Under the pieces are notes generated by a model that saw nothing but the letters and a program-made list of their open reading frames with translations, did no database searches and was not told the DNA's origin. A stretch of 64,000 nucleotides of DNA, from the NCBI GenBank assembly GCA_015680685.1, contig MNCI01027262.1:1655580-1719579 (forward strand), given 5' to 3'. The translations under genes and the position numbers were made by a program. The DNA comes from Gnetum montanum (Eukaryota; Streptophyta; Gnetopsida; Gnetales; Gnetaceae). Below are positions 46,441 through 58,391 of the stretch, in pieces. Each line of letters opens with the position of its first letter. Within the stretch, counting starts at the first letter, position 1.

Positions 46441-46581
46441 TTAGCGCTTGAATAAAGAGCCGGACGCCTTTATGAAACCTACTGTGGGTACTTGAAAAAT
46501 ATTCTAACTCTTGTGGGAACAAACTATAATATTCTAGCTACAACTACTCAAAAAGATGCCTAAGTGTGGTAGAAGCACACT

Positions 46582-46589
46582 TATTTATA
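46582..46589 (-). promoter_or_regulatory. TATA box, RT9 3' LTR
   Basis: Minus strand TATAAATA; the 5' LTR copy is at 59,149-59,156. Confidence 0.6.
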
Positions 46590-46727
46590 GCTAAAATAGA
46601 CTTTGCATAAATGAGCCCACGTAAACGCATGGATAGATGCGTCGATGGGGCCACGTCAACACGGCCACATATACGAGGCTCCATATACATGGTCCAGTTG
46701 ATGCATTGACTGATGAGAACATCATCA

Positions 46728-46875
46728 TACCCCCACGATTGAGTGAAAACTCATCCTTGAGTTTCATTACAATATGGAAGGTATGAAGTTATTACAACAC
46801 AAATGATGAAACACATCTACAAAGACACTGACTTTACTGACGCACCAACTTCCTAAGTGTATAGAGAAGAATGAA
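46728..46875 (-). other. RT9 PPT and 3' untranslated stretch
   Basis: Minus strand CGTGGGGGTA before TGATGATG is the polypurine tract; about 140 noncoding bases separate it from the ORF stop. Confidence 0.65.
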
Positions 46876-49823
46876 TTACAAAGTGGTGGTGTTTAGGGAC
46901 AAAATTGAACACCCTAATGATTTTGGATTCTCTGCTATACCGAAAGATGCAAAAATTGTTGAAGAAGATCACACCATCCCTAGTGGTTATGGTTCTAATG
47001 GATCTTCATCAATCTCTAGTGCATATGGTGGCTATGGCATAGAAGATGGTTGTCCTATAGCAACTGTAACTTCTGGAGGCAACTTAAAAGCCTCCAACAG
47101 AGCCCTCATTTTCTCTTCTTTACTTCTAGGATCATTCACCATCCAAGTAGCTTCACCAATGTGTGTCGAAACTGGAACATCCCAAGGGCATGGAAGTGTA
47201 GGAAAGAGCTCTTTTATGTTGATAAACTAGACAACGAACTATTTTTGTTTGATATCGAATGCTCGGATTCATATCCACAACTGCTGTTAGTCATTCATTC
47301 ATTAGGCCAAGTTCTCAATGACCACACATTGTTCTTCAAAATGAGTGCAGAGAACTTTGAGTTCTACATTTGTTGTCTCCAACTTTTGTTTCATCGCTTT
47401 ATGCACTTGGAACTCACCATTGTATAAATAATATGAGGTGGCCACTTGCTTTTCTAGGTTAGACCACAGCCTTCAGACTATTAGCATAGCCATGTTTGCA
47501 TAACAAAGGTTGGCCAACTCCATGTATTCTATCATCTCTTCAATTTGAGCTCCTTGAGGCAGATCTCAACCTGGTTGTAGGTGTTCAATCCATCGAAGAT
47601 GGGTTTCCATACCTCGCCTCCTTTTCGAAGCTGCTGAAGCACTTGGTATAGTTTAGCCTTTGTGACCTAAATCTCCTTTTCATTTACTTCCTTCTATAAT
47701 CCCACTTGGTTCCTGTAGTGATTTTTAACTTTTTCAAACTTAAGGGCTTCATTTTTCCAAGTGGCAATTTCGATAGCTGATTTCTATCGCAAGATCCAAA
47801 CTTCCTCTATAGATAGATTACAACTTTTGATAGCCAATCTCATCACATTAGTTTTTACCCTGGCTAGCTCCTCTTTCTATTGGTGAATGAATTCTTTCAT
47901 GTGTTGATTTTCAACACCAACATTGTGCATGCGATGAACTTCTGTAGTCAACCTAACATTCTCCTGGCGAACCTCCACCAAGTCCTTGTTTAGATTATAT
48001 GCATGAGTGTCTATCAAGGACTTGTCAAAGATTGTTGACTCTCACTCATCCTCAACCATTTGCAATTTGGTTTGAAGTTGTTGAAAAGATTCATCTCTGG
48101 TGAGTTCACGGTTGAGGAGAGCTAGATCAGCAAGTTGGGCCCGTAATTGGGCAACTTCCATCACCAAGCATTGACAATTCACTTAAGCTACTTCATGTTG
48201 CCCCTCTAAGATGAGACACTTACCCCTTGCTGAGAGCAACTCCAACTGGGTTGTAGTAATGTTATCCAGAAGATCAAAGACATCCGAAAGCAGTTGCCCG
48301 ATTCCCACTAGTCGGTCCAACAATTCTTCATGTTGGGCTCTGTTGATCCTACTACGTGAAGTTCTTGCGAATGTTTGTACATCTTCAAGTACTTGTACAT
48401 CTAGTATAGGCACCATCGGTGCATTAACGATCATAGCAATGGTGTCAACAACCATCTTAGCCACAATTTCTTGTCCTTGGTGCTACATCACTAGGACAGT
48501 CACCCCCTTTCCATCCTCCAAGAGTACCAAAATAGTAGCAGCATTTCCTAAAATTTCAGGAAATAATTATTGGGTGGAGACTATTACTTCTCAAAAACTG
48601 GGGTCATTTCCTGTAGGTACTTGTGTCCAAGTGATAGAAAACATTAACCCTGCTCCCTCTAGTAGACTCATCAATCGAGCCACTTGCTCTAGACGGCTCA
48701 TCGCAAGGCAATAGATTGAAGGGTCTTTCCCTCCACTAGTTCCTATCAATTGCTCTTATTGGCTTAAGAGTGATTATCAGATTTCATGTATGTGTTCTGG
48801 GATTGTCTGTGAGCCTGACCTTGTTGTTTACATAGGTAGTGGAGGTGGTTGCTACTCTTCCTCGAGTCATGTGGTGGCTGAAGTCCTATCCTTCATCATC
48901 TCCCACCATGAGGCAATTGGGGCATGCCTAAGTGTGTCATTGGCATATCATGCTATCCCTACCCATTTGCACAATTTTCTAATTAAGCAAGAAAAGGGTA
49001 GAGCCTACCTTCTACATTTTCTTTTATAAAATCTTTTCTCAATCTCTAGAAATAGCAACTTTGTAAGGCTGATTGGGAATTTCTTGCTTAGAGTGACACA
49101 TGCACGAGTAGAGAAGGTCGTGAAATTGTTAGGTCTTACTATTGGATTCAAGTGGTAAAACACAGTTTTTGAGTATACCCTCTCTATGGTGGTTAAAGTG
49201 CCAAATTCCTTACGTTCTACCCAATAGCACCATCTAATCCATTCCCCTTTTACCTTGGGATTTGCTTCTTTAAGGATCTCCACCACATCAGCTCTAGTCT
49301 CTAGTAATCCTAGAGCTTGTGAAATTGCTTCTACAAAGTAAGAGACATAAATGTATTTGATTCTTACCCTAGACCTTGGTTGCCAATTCATCCAGAAGAG
49401 GTAAGTCTCTCCTAGGTACCATCCATCACTGAATGTGATGATTGACTACGTAGGAGAGCTTTGCAATTGGGTCTTCACTTCTTCTGGTGCATTCTCTAGA
49501 AATGGTCCAAAGTTAAACTCTTGCAAGACCATTTGTTGCACCTCCCTCAGCCTAATAGCATCAAGACATACCTGGGTCAAGGTGACCTCAAGCTGTGGCA
49601 CTACCACCAGAGTCTCGTCCCTTTGTGATTGTTCGCTAGGGATCTCCTCTTCAGGAATCTGATGAATAGATTTCACATCAGGTCCTTCGTAGAGGGGTCT
49701 AGTTACATGTAAGCCCTCTATGTGCTCTAGATGTTACATACCTCATCCTCTTCCTATTCTTGTTCACTTGTCCCTTGGTTGGGATGGTCCTTCTCCACTT
49801 AGATGCCTTGATTTGGGTGTCAT
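46876..49823 (-). pseudogene. RT9 env-slot extra ORF, full length
   Basis: Minus strand, ATG 49,823 to TAA 46,876-46,878: 2,948 nt. The start is chosen because RT8 begins MAPRSK where RT9 begins MTPKSRHLSGEGPSQPRDK, and in both the ATG directly follows an acceptor-like AG and lies exactly 924 nt before the MMKD motif. N-terminal part (codons 1-308): LEVTLTQVCLDAIRLREVQQ, FNFGPFLENAPEEVKTQL, YVSYFVEAISQALGLL, GEWIRWCYWVERKEFGTLT, LEIEKRF. Then MMKD, a Pro-rich linker, and a long helical region with heptads (INRAQHEELLDRLVGIGQLL, EVAQLRAQLADLALLNREL). No clear signal peptide or membrane segment. Stops and at least one frameshift. Env-like ORFs occupy this slot in Athila elements, but I cannot match this protein to them. 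Unknown family. Confidence 0.75.
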
Positions 49824-50456
49824 CTACAATCAAGCATAACCATGAATTAAAATGTGTACAAGTTGCTTGAAATGACACTCATACACCTTCTCATTTTGAC
49901 CAAGTTATGATATTGGCATGTGCATCCTATTAGATTTTCCAAGGTATAGTTGAGGCCTTGGAAATAAAAACAATAAGGCCTAAGTTGTAATTTAAACTAT
50001 TTTTTTGTTCCTTGCCTTAAGACATGTTAAGTATTTAATAATTTTAATGATTATATTATAGACACCCCCCCCCCCCCNNNNNNNNNNNNNNNNNNNNNNN
50101 NNNNNNNNNNNNNNNNNNNNNNNNNNNNNNNNNNNNNNNNNNNNNNNNNNNNNNNNNNNNNNNNNNNNNNNNNNNNNNNNNNNNNNNNNNNNNNNNNNNN
50201 NNNNNNNNNNNNNNNNNNNNNNNNNNNNNNNNNNNNNNNNNNNNNNNNNNNNNNNNNNNNNNNNNNNNNNNNNNNNNNNNNNNNNNNNNNNNNNNNNNNN
50301 NNNNNNNNNNNNNNNNNNNNNNNNNNNNNNNNNNNNNNNNNNNNNNNNNNNNNNNNNNNNNNNNNNNNNNNNNNNNNNNNNNNNNNNNNNNNNNNNNNNN
50401 NNNNNNNNNNNNNNNNNNNNNNNNNNNNNNNNNNNNNNNNNNNNNNNNNAGCATAC
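49824..50456 (-). other. Putative intron before the RT9 extra ORF (contains N gap)
   Basis: Minus strand donor GGAG/GTATGCT at 50,457/50,456 and acceptor TGATTGTAG ending at 49,824, abutting the ATG. RT8 has donor CCAAAG/GTAAGATC and acceptor TGTGATTATAG at the same places. Poly-C at 50,064-50,077 borders the gap. Confidence 0.55.
50078..50449. other. Assembly gap (372 N)
   Basis: Unknown sequence following a poly-C run. It lies inside the putative intron; the frames that cross it are artefacts. Confidence 0.98.
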
Positions 50457-50612
50457 CTCCAGTTATGAAAGAGGGAAAGGATAAGTTGATTAGGACTCAC
50501 AATAGAAAACGTAAGTGCTTGGGAAGAAGAAGTGAGGTAGAAAAATGGAAAAAATCCTCCAACTTGTGTGCAAAATGGACAAAAATTCATAGCGTAAGGG
50601 TGGTATATATAG
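50457..50612 (-). promoter_or_regulatory. RT9 internal TATA box and noncoding exon
   Basis: Minus strand TATATATA at 50,604-50,611, then a T-rich leader with CCATTTTGCAC and GGAGGATTTTTTCCATTTTT, ending at the donor GGAG/GT. RT8 has GGAGGAGTTTTTGCCATTTT at the same place. Such a segment would start an RNA for the extra ORF alone. Confidence 0.5.
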
Positions 50613-50624
50613 CTTTTTTTGCAC

Positions 50625-50705
50625 TATGTTGACGAGGCCGTGTATACGAGGCTACGTATATATAGGGGGCTATGTATATGGGGCCTAGTCGATGCAAGGT
50701 GTAAC
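50625..50705 (-). promoter_or_regulatory. Copy of the RT9 U3 motif region upstream of the internal TATA
   Basis: Plus-strand words GTTGACGAGGCCGTGTATAC, GAGGCTACGTATATA and GGCCTAGTCGATG parallel the RT9 5' LTR at about 59,220-59,275 (GTCAACGTGACCATGTATAC, GGGGCTCCGTATACATGG, CCTAGTCAAC), in the same order and orientation and likewise just upstream of a TATA box. Confidence 0.65.
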
Positions 50706-52150
50706 AAATGTTGACGAGTGTTGACCAAAGAAGAAGAAGCCCGAAACATTGAATTAAAACATAAAATCAGGACGGTTTAAGAGCTGAGAGACTAGTTACT
50801 TGGCTAATAGAAAGAGGAAGGTAATTGGGGTTTGAAAAAGAGTCAAAGGTTTAGTAGCCCTTGCATATCGTCAACATCAGAGTTTGTGGGCCCCGAAGTC
50901 AACAAAAGGTGATTGCAAGTTAATACTCACATTCATAAGAACCTGCCGAATCATTATGAGTTCACGTAAATCACAATAGACAATCAAAACATAAGACCAA
51001 TAGTGAGGTGAGTCATGGACAAAAATGGATGAAGAGAGAGGAGTGGGAAGTGGAATTTTGATTATTGGTCACATGAAACCCCATGTGAAGTTTGTGGTTC
51101 AATGACATGGTAGGATCCATCTTGAGTTCAAACCCAAAACCAACCACATATAGTGACATCGTAGCAGCATGAAAATACTTGTCCACCCCCAGGAGTATAA
51201 GCATGCATGCACAAATAACCACCACTCCAACATGCGTGAGAGAAAGGAAGTGAAAACGAGATTAAGTTAGAGGGGACAAATCAAGTCCATAACTAGTGCT
51301 TGTGGCCCATTAGAGGCAGTCTAAAGGGTGTGCTTTGAATTCCCATATAGTTATTATTTTTATTTTATGGCAACCACACCATGCAAAGACCCATGCATTT
51401 TTGCATGCATTTGGCCAAGGGGTGTGCTTTGAATCCTCATGTTTTTTTTTTTGAATTTTTGCGATGAGGACCACAACATGCAAGGCCAAATTACCAAGGA
51501 ACTTCCGAGTATGAGAGGACTTAGAGTGGTAAGAAAATTCATGAGGAAACTTTCACAAACTAGGGAATAGCAAAGTACAATGAACGTTGCATTCCCCTTG
51601 AAGTCACACCTGATCCAAACCATTGGCTCATCCCCAAGTCTGGAAACTACACACATCACAAATTAATTAGAATTTTTTTAAGAAGGGGGTTTGCATGTGT
51701 CCAAAAGGAGGAAAACCATGGAGGGAATGAATGGGTGGATGACGTGGACTCACTACTTGTTTTCTGAGATGAAACTATACATAGTTTCCTAGAACAACAA
51801 TGCAAGGGAAGGAGCAAGATATAAGAGGTGGATCATTTCATGCAACCCATCGCAATGAGAAACAACCACACCAGTACATCTTATGACTATAAGATAGTTT
51901 ATTAGTAAACAACTGGAAATTAAACACACACACACATATATAAATAAACAAACAAGAAAAATAGAAAAGTAAATAGAGAAAGAAAAACTAAGTAAGAATG
52001 AGCAAACATACGAACAATGTTGTAAAACAAAAAAGTGTAAAACAAAAAAATTTCAAAAATAGTGAGGAGCTTAGTAGAGTGGGTTAGCATGGAGAATGAT
52101 CTCCCCCATGACTAGGCGTGAAGGAGGAGATCCAAAAAATGGAACGAGGT
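50706..52150 (-). other. RT9 post-integrase spacer
   Basis: Noncoding, shared in blocks with RT8 and RT4: a GTGTGCTTTGAAT repeat (51,329 and 51,422), GTTGTAAAACAAAAA, and CTCCCCCATGACTA. Short (AC)n(AT)n at about 51,923-51,944. Confidence 0.6.
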
Positions 52151-52199
52151 TGTCCCTGTGATGATATGGTAGTAGCACTAGTTTGATGGAGTTCACGAA

Positions 52200-53330
52200 A
52201 AGGTTTTAATTATTTCCTATTGACTAACTATGTTCTCGTGGGGTCCTTAGGTTTGTGTATCAGCAAGGTCCCAAATGGGAAGGTTTCAGAGACAATATAA
52301 AGTCCCTCCCATAGTGTTTGAAACTTGGTACGTTGCGGTATGTGTGTGGGGTTCTAGTAGAGTACCTTATCTCCACATCAAAATGTTACCTTTGGAATGC
52401 TAAGATCATGATGTTTTTTATTATAGGCCTTGTGTATTTCATTTAATGTTACTAGTTGATTCTTATCTAGCACACTTAAGTTAATAAGTCATTCTCATCG
52501 TGCTAGTGGCAAGTCAAGGCCCAAGTCACTGACTGTAGATAGTATCCAGATTTCTTCCTGGATTGGAAGTTTTGGTAGCTTTCTATACACTAACTCTTAA
52601 GGAGAGCAACCTATAGGAAGTTTTTAGGTGGAGCGATAGGCCTAGAGGGCATCATTAAGTTTTGTGCTCCAATCCCTTCTATATTTGCCGATGGTTCTAG
52701 TGAGGATTTTGGTAATCTCCCTATTGGTGAATTTAGCTTACTCATTGGCTTGGGGGTGATAAAATGTTGTAAATTTATGGTCAACCCCAAGTGTTACATG
52801 AGTTTACGAAAAGTGGTGTAGTTGAAATGAGTTCCATTATCTAAGATGATTGCACATGGCACTCCAAACCTATTTATGATTTTCTTTGGATAAATCATGC
52901 AGTTGTGTTTGAGGAACAATCGATGATGGCTGCCACCTCCACCCACTTTGTGCAATAGTTAATAGCGATCATGATGTATGCCTTCTCATTGGACATGGGT
53001 GTGATGGGACCCATGAAATCAATGCCCCAAATATCAAGGGGTTCTAGTGGTTGGATCCACTATTGAGGTTCCTCCATTCGTGCAGTCATCCCTCCATCTC
53101 TCTAACATCGTTCATACGAGCAGGCAAATCATTGTGCATCCCTGAAGTATGTAGGCCAGTAATATCCTACAAGCAGGATCTTAATGGTCAAGCGTCATCC
53201 AGCATTGTGGCCCCCACAAGACCCTCGTGAGCATCTTGAAGGACATGCAGTGTATCACCATTAGGGATGCACCATCAAACCAAGTCATCTACACACACCT
53301 TATAAAGGTGTTCATTGATTTCCATGAAGT
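52200..53330 (-). pseudogene. RT9 integrase
   Basis: Minus strand: HEGLVGA and a damaged zinc-finger region near 53,150-53,240, the core with PLDIWGIDFMGPITPMSNEK at about 53,020, CTKWVEVAAI, and a C-terminal TLWEGLYIVSETFPFGTL (GPY/F-type) near 52,300. No chromodomain, as expected for Athila. Stops and frameshifts are dense, including around the second catalytic aspartate. Confidence 0.8.
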
Positions 53331-54070
53331 GCTTAGCCTTATGGAGAAACTATTATTTCTACTGATGATCCCACTCCTTGGGTAATTCTTGGATTGTAAG
53401 ATAGGTGAGGATGTGGCTGAACCAAGGCAATTCTTTGGACATCTACCTATCAATGGCTCCAGTGAAGAGGAGTTCATCTGAAAATTGGTCGGAGAGCGGC
53501 TCCTCCTCTTCTGCGTTATCCCATCGCAATTGAGATAAGTGGTCAGCAACCACATTCTTAGTTCCCTTCCTATCTATCATAGTGAGGTCAAATTTCTAAA
53601 GAATCACAATCCACTGTATGATACAGGGGCTCACCATTGGTTTGTTCATTAGGAACCGAATGGCACTCTGGTTAGTATGCACAAAAACCTTGTACCTGAG
53701 CACATAGTGTCAAAATTTTTCCAAGGTGAACACCACTATGGTTAATTCCTTTTCGTTGGTGGTGTAGTTGAGCTAAGCACCCACAATGCTACAGCTTGCA
53801 TAGTGGATATAGTATGGACATTTCTAGTCATCCCACTATGTAAGCACGACTCCCAATGCATAGTTGGATGCATCCGTAATGATGTGGAAGGGTCTAGAAC
53901 AATTAGGTGCCTGTAGAATTGGAGTCTCTGCAAATTTTTGTTCAAGTTTTTGGAATGCATATTCACATTCCCTGGTCCAGAAAAATGGAGCATCTTTCTT
54001 TGTGAGTTCCACCAACTGCTTGGCAATCTTTAAGAAATTTTCAATGAAGCATCGATAGTAACTAGTGTGG
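53331..54070 (-). pseudogene. RT9 RNase H
   Basis: Minus strand: HIITDASNYALGVVL, LNYTTNEKELTIVVFTLEKF, SAIRFLMNKP, and DRKGTKNVVADHLSQL at about 53,540. The YTT(T/N)EKEL and ADHLS blocks are typical of Athila-type pol. Only one RNase H domain is seen, unlike the Tat elements of this window. Frame shifts and stops break it. Confidence 0.8.
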
Positions 54071-54990
54071 CCAAGGAATGACCGAACATCTTTTACAATG
54101 CTTGGTTGACTAGTAATTCCTTGGATGACCCTAATTTTTTTAGGATCTACACTAATCCCTGCTTATGAAATATGGTGTCCTAGAACAATGCCCTCTTGGA
54201 CCATTAGGTGGCTCTTTTGCCAGTTGCCATAGATTAGTTCCCATGCATCTTTTCATAACTTGCTCAAGGCAGTTCAAGGCTTGTTCAAATGTTTCCCCAT
54301 AGGTAGAGAAGTCATCTATGAAGACTTCTACCCCATTACCAATTTGTTGCTAGAAGATGCTAAGGACAAGGAGTTGGAAAGTTGTAGGAGCATTGCACAA
54401 GCCAAAGGGAATCTTTTTATATGAGAAAGTGCCCTAGGGACTTGTAAATGTTATCTTATCCTAGTCTTCTGGCGTGATTTGGATTTGGTTATAGGCACTA
54501 TAACCATCCAAAAAGCTATAGTAACAATGCCCCGCAATGGTATCCAACACTTAGTCCACAAATGGTAGTGAGAAGTGATCCTTGAAGGTAGTCATATTTA
54601 GCAATCAAAAATTTATACAGATCCTCCATTTTCCATCCTTCTTTAGCATAATAATGAGTGGGGTAACCCATTCTCTATCTGCAATGGAATAGATGAAGCC
54701 TGCCTTCAACAACTACTCGATTTCATCCTTGACTACTTGCTTTAGTTTGGGGTTCAACTGCCTTTGTGGTTGTCATTGTGGCTTCATGGAGGGGTCGATA
54801 TAAATCCAATGTTGGGATACCTTGGGATCAACTCCTTTTAATTCAAGGTAGGACCATGCAAAAGTGGCCTCCCATTTTTTTATAACCTTTAGCAACTTCT
54901 TCTTTTATTTAGGAGCAAGTGTGGCATTGATAATTACCAACTTTCCATTCTCCAAAAAATGCATATTCTAAATTGGTCGATAAAGATTTG
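54071..54990 (-). pseudogene. RT9 reverse transcriptase
   Basis: Minus strand: ATFAWSYLELKGVDPKVSQH near 54,860, PQRQLNPKLKQVVKDEI, WVTPLIIMLKKDGKWRICIN, HCYYSFLDGYSAYNQIQI, FGLCNAPTTFQ, and VEVFIDDFSTYG, where the catalytic box is FIDD, near 54,330. Stops are frequent and the thumb is frameshifted. The RLNP motif places it with Athila-type RTs. Confidence 0.85.
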
Positions 54991-55159
54991 AGTTCCAAGG
55001 GCTCCTGTTTAAAACTCTCAGGGATCTATAACTTTCCCCAATCATCATGGTCATCAACAGTAGAGACTTGTTGATGGAACTTTTCCAAATCATCCATGCT
55101 CTCTACATAGGCGCATACAAGCCCCTTAGATGGCTCCATGCATAAGGCGTTGCTATTAG

Positions 55160-55790
55160 AGTTAGTGGTCAGCCACTGGGTACTTTCTTAATTTGTGGCT
55201 ACTACATACAAGCATCATTGAACTTGTGATTCTTTAGCACACTGACTGCATGCTTAAATAGATGTCCACTTAACGGACCACAGTTGTTGCACACAGTTGC
55301 ACCCGAAGTCACTGTACGCGATGCATGGACACGCTTCTTCTTGATCTTTTCAAAATTATTTTCCTTTTATATTTCAAGGAAAAGATCTCAAAGTCCTAAT
55401 TGTGCATCCATCATGCTCAACTAGGCTCTTCCCATTATGATTAGAAATTTTCCCTTACAATTCTCAACACGGATGACCAAGAATTTAGCAGAATAGGAAC
55501 ACTCACAAACGGTGGTCATAATGTCTTCTACCAATCCTAAGGGAACAATAATGGATTGGTCTACCAACTCAACTTGATTATTGCTCTTCTTTAATGGGGG
55601 CAAGTTCCAAGACTTGTACATGTCATGTGAAATTAAGTTGACTCCTGACCCTGAATCCAGAAGAGCTTTATATGCCTTATTTCTTGCCACTTGAATATAG
55701 ATAAGGAGGCTTCATGGATGAGTCAATTTTCAAGGAAGATGGCTTGCCTTTATCTAGTCCATCATAGTGTGTGTGAGCATGATGGTCTGT
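55160..55790 (-). pseudogene. RT9 aspartic protease
   Basis: Minus strand, best block 55,421-55,690: KALLDSGSGVNLISHDMYKS with an intact DSG active site, TTVCECSYSAKFLVIRVE, and FLIIMGRA. Homologous to RT4 protease. Stops interrupt both sides. Confidence 0.85.
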
Positions 55791-55799
55791 ACGTTAGGA

Positions 55800-58227
55800 G
55801 GTATTTGGTTTGAAGGCTGTTTGAAAAATTGGATGGTGGAGGTGATTGGAGGTTTAGAGGCACTAGCCACAGGTGTGTGTGAGGGTATGTTTGGGTTATT
55901 AGGCTAGAAAAAGGGATGTTTTTGTGGTTTCACTTTTGTTCTACTCAGTTGAGAAGCCAATTGTAAGTTAACAGTGCTTGTAGCATTATGTTGCTATGGC
56001 TGTGGTGGTATTTCCCCCTGCATAGGTGGAGTAGGCGGTAGCTGAGTGGGGTGTTGATGAGTAGGGATGGTAGGAGAAGGTGATGAAGGATGGTAGAGAT
56101 GTGGGTTCTTCCCCCTAGGTGATAGAGACTATGTTCGAAAATATTCTGGGGGGTAGTAATGATTTTGAAAATCCATGTGACTAGAAGAGTCCCACGAGGA
56201 GACTGGTTGCTGAACATAGTACCCATAAGGATCTGGCTACCGATAAGGATACTGCTACCTTGGAGGTGGCATCCCCCATGATTGTGGATGCTACCATTTC
56301 TGGAAATATTCATAAGGTTTCAGCAATGCTCCACTTGGATAATAACCTTATTGCTAGTGGAACTGCTTAGGATTGCCTTGTGGGTAAGGCAATCTTCAGG
56401 GTGTTTTCCTCTTTGTCAAGCGAGGATTCAATGCATAAACCCTAGACTCTTGTAGATGTGACACCATGGAAAACACCCCTTAGGATGTTTGTATTAGCAT
56501 ATGTCATGCTCATCATCTTCTGTATCAAAGTCTACAACCTATTTTGCTACAACAACTTTGCCCTTACCTTTATGATAGCCATGTTCAGCTTCCTTTCTCT
56601 TTCACTAATCATGTTCATTACTTCGCTCTTTGGACTCCTCCACGATTTTCAGAAAATTTTGAAATTTTTCATCCAAAGAGTCCCACATCTTGTCAACCTT
56701 GGTCAATATTTCAAAAGAAAATTTTTATAGGGGCAAGGTTTTACAGTTTACTACTGCATCCAGTGGTGATTCTTCCTCATCTTCACAAAATTAGACTTCC
56801 ATCTTTCGGATGGAAGGATCCTAATTATACTCTTCTACACTTTCTTTCTTTCTTAGTTCCCCCTTTTCTTTAGCCACTTGCTCAATTAAGTGCTGTAGTT
56901 GATGCACCCTTAGCTCCGATAGGCATCCTTGGGCATACACGCCAAGGGTCTTGCTAGTTTCAAATCAAAGCCCATCAATCATATGGTGGAGTTGTGTCCA
57001 CTGAGAATAGCCATGACCAGGGCATCGATGTAACAATGAGTAGTATCTGCTCATGGCTACATCCAAGGGTTCATGACCACCTTTCTTCCATCCTTGGATC
57101 TGGCGTCTCAAGTTAGCCACTCTAGAGTAGGTTTGATACTTTTCATTGAAAATTTATAGCATTGTAGACCATCTCTTGATTGATTCCAGCTCTAGAGACC
57201 AATACCAACTTTTTGCTTCTTTGATGAGTGTGTAGGGAAACAACTTAAGTTTCTACCAATCATTATCTATGTTCTACAGGGTGCAAGCATCATGAAATGC
57301 TTGCAAGTGAGTCTGTGGATCACAATTATATCTCCCGTCAAATTTGGGAATGTTGTTTATGTCAATGCGCTTAATCCAACTATTGAGCATACTTCGAGTA
57401 GCCAACAATGGCTCAACTAAGTCATAGTCCTACTGAAGACCATGATGTCTATGATGATTTTGGCTACCTCTCCTTTCTTGATGGTGAGACTCGCATGATT
57501 GTTCACGCCTTTCCTCACATCGTTTCCTTCGGCCCTTGCGATAACCACTACCCTAATCCTTTCTACCAAGATTCCAATCAAAATCAGAACTAGGTGAAGA
57601 TAGAGTGGAGCAAGAGGATGGAGGAGAGGGAGGGGAATTGCCACGTCCCTGGTGTTGACCTCCTTTTCTACTCTGATGATGGCCCCAATCTTCACGTCCA
57701 TCCTTGCTTTTGCCATGATCTTTCCTGCATAACCCGCCATCCTCCTGAGGGTCTCGGTCACTTGATTTCTTTCTTTGAATGATGAAGTGAATGATTTCAT
57801 GCATTGTAGGAGGTTCCACTAAATTGGAATCATGAAAGGCAGGTTCCTCATCGTCATGTAGTTCTTGCAAGAATAAGGGGCTATTAAACTATTTTCCCTT
57901 CATGTGTTCATGTTGTTCTACCTGTTGCCGGTCTTGTACATGTTGTGCCTTAGTTGGATGATAGTCTCAGTAGTCATGGTCCTCCATGATATATTCCACA
58001 CTGTGGTCTTAAATGCCTAGTCTAGTAAGATTGTGAAACAACATTCTAGGAGTCAATCGGTTAAGCGATAATATGATGTTTCCATCCATGTCCCACCAGC
58101 GCATATGCTCATCCTAATATAGGATAAAGATGAAGTTAGGGACATATTCATCTAGATGCGTGTATACCACCCGACATTCCTGAGGCACCAATGGGTTGGA
58201 TCCATCTTGCCTGTGAGAAGAAGACAT
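55800..58227 (-). pseudogene. RT9 gag
   Basis: Minus strand from ATG 58,227 (MSSSHRQDGSNPLVPQECRV). An N-terminal part reads EEPAFHDSNLVEPPTMHEII and a charged, Ser/Pro-rich segment (57,553-57,750). The retrotrans_gag core near 57,330 has DPQTHLQAFHDACTL and LKLFPYTLIKEAKSWYW; the end is His/Pro-rich (55,945-56,313), matching RT6. I do not see a zinc knuckle. Multiple stops. Gag would build the particle. Confidence 0.8.
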
Positions 58228-58371
58228 TCTAGATGTTAGATAATCCACTAATTAGTGTACCTTACTCTTTACTTAGACCACCTAGCATGCGTAGATTTTA
58301 CTATCATGGGTTCATTCCAATGAAGTGAATGATAATTTTGCTAAGGTTAGATGGTGCATGTAGGAATAAAA

Positions 58372-58390
58372 ATCCCTAGCAACAGTGCCA
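58372..58390 (-). other. Primer binding site of RT9
   Basis: Minus strand TGGCACTGTTGCTAGGGAT, one base after the LTR end. It resembles the TGGCGCCGTTGCCGGGGA-type PBS (tRNA-Asp) of many plant gypsy elements, with CpG decay. Confidence 0.8.
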
Positions 58391-58391
58391 A

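Larger units (their letters stand above)
46133..46727 (-). repeat. 3' LTR of RT9, with assembly join
   Basis: 595 bp, against 903 bp for the 5' LTR. The missing ~308 bp coincide with the lone n at 46,440: the left flank matches the 5' LTR at about 58,697 and the right flank matches about 59,010. TATA at 46,582-46,589. Confidence 0.85.

Noticed and set aside
48211-48714. A 167-codon plus-strand frame
   Set aside because: It is the reverse strand of the RT9 extra ORF; homology with RT8 and RT5 is in the minus-strand frame.
46876-49823. Calling the RT9 extra ORF an envelope gene
   Set aside because: Its position fits, but I see no signal peptide, furin-like site or clear transmembrane helix; the env-like label would rest on position alone.
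50051-50590. Long minus-strand frames across the N run
   Set aside because: They consist of translated Ns with a few flanking codons from poly-C; an artefact of the gap.
57408-57800. Frames on both strands inside RT9 gag
   Set aside because: Shadows of the charged segment of gag.
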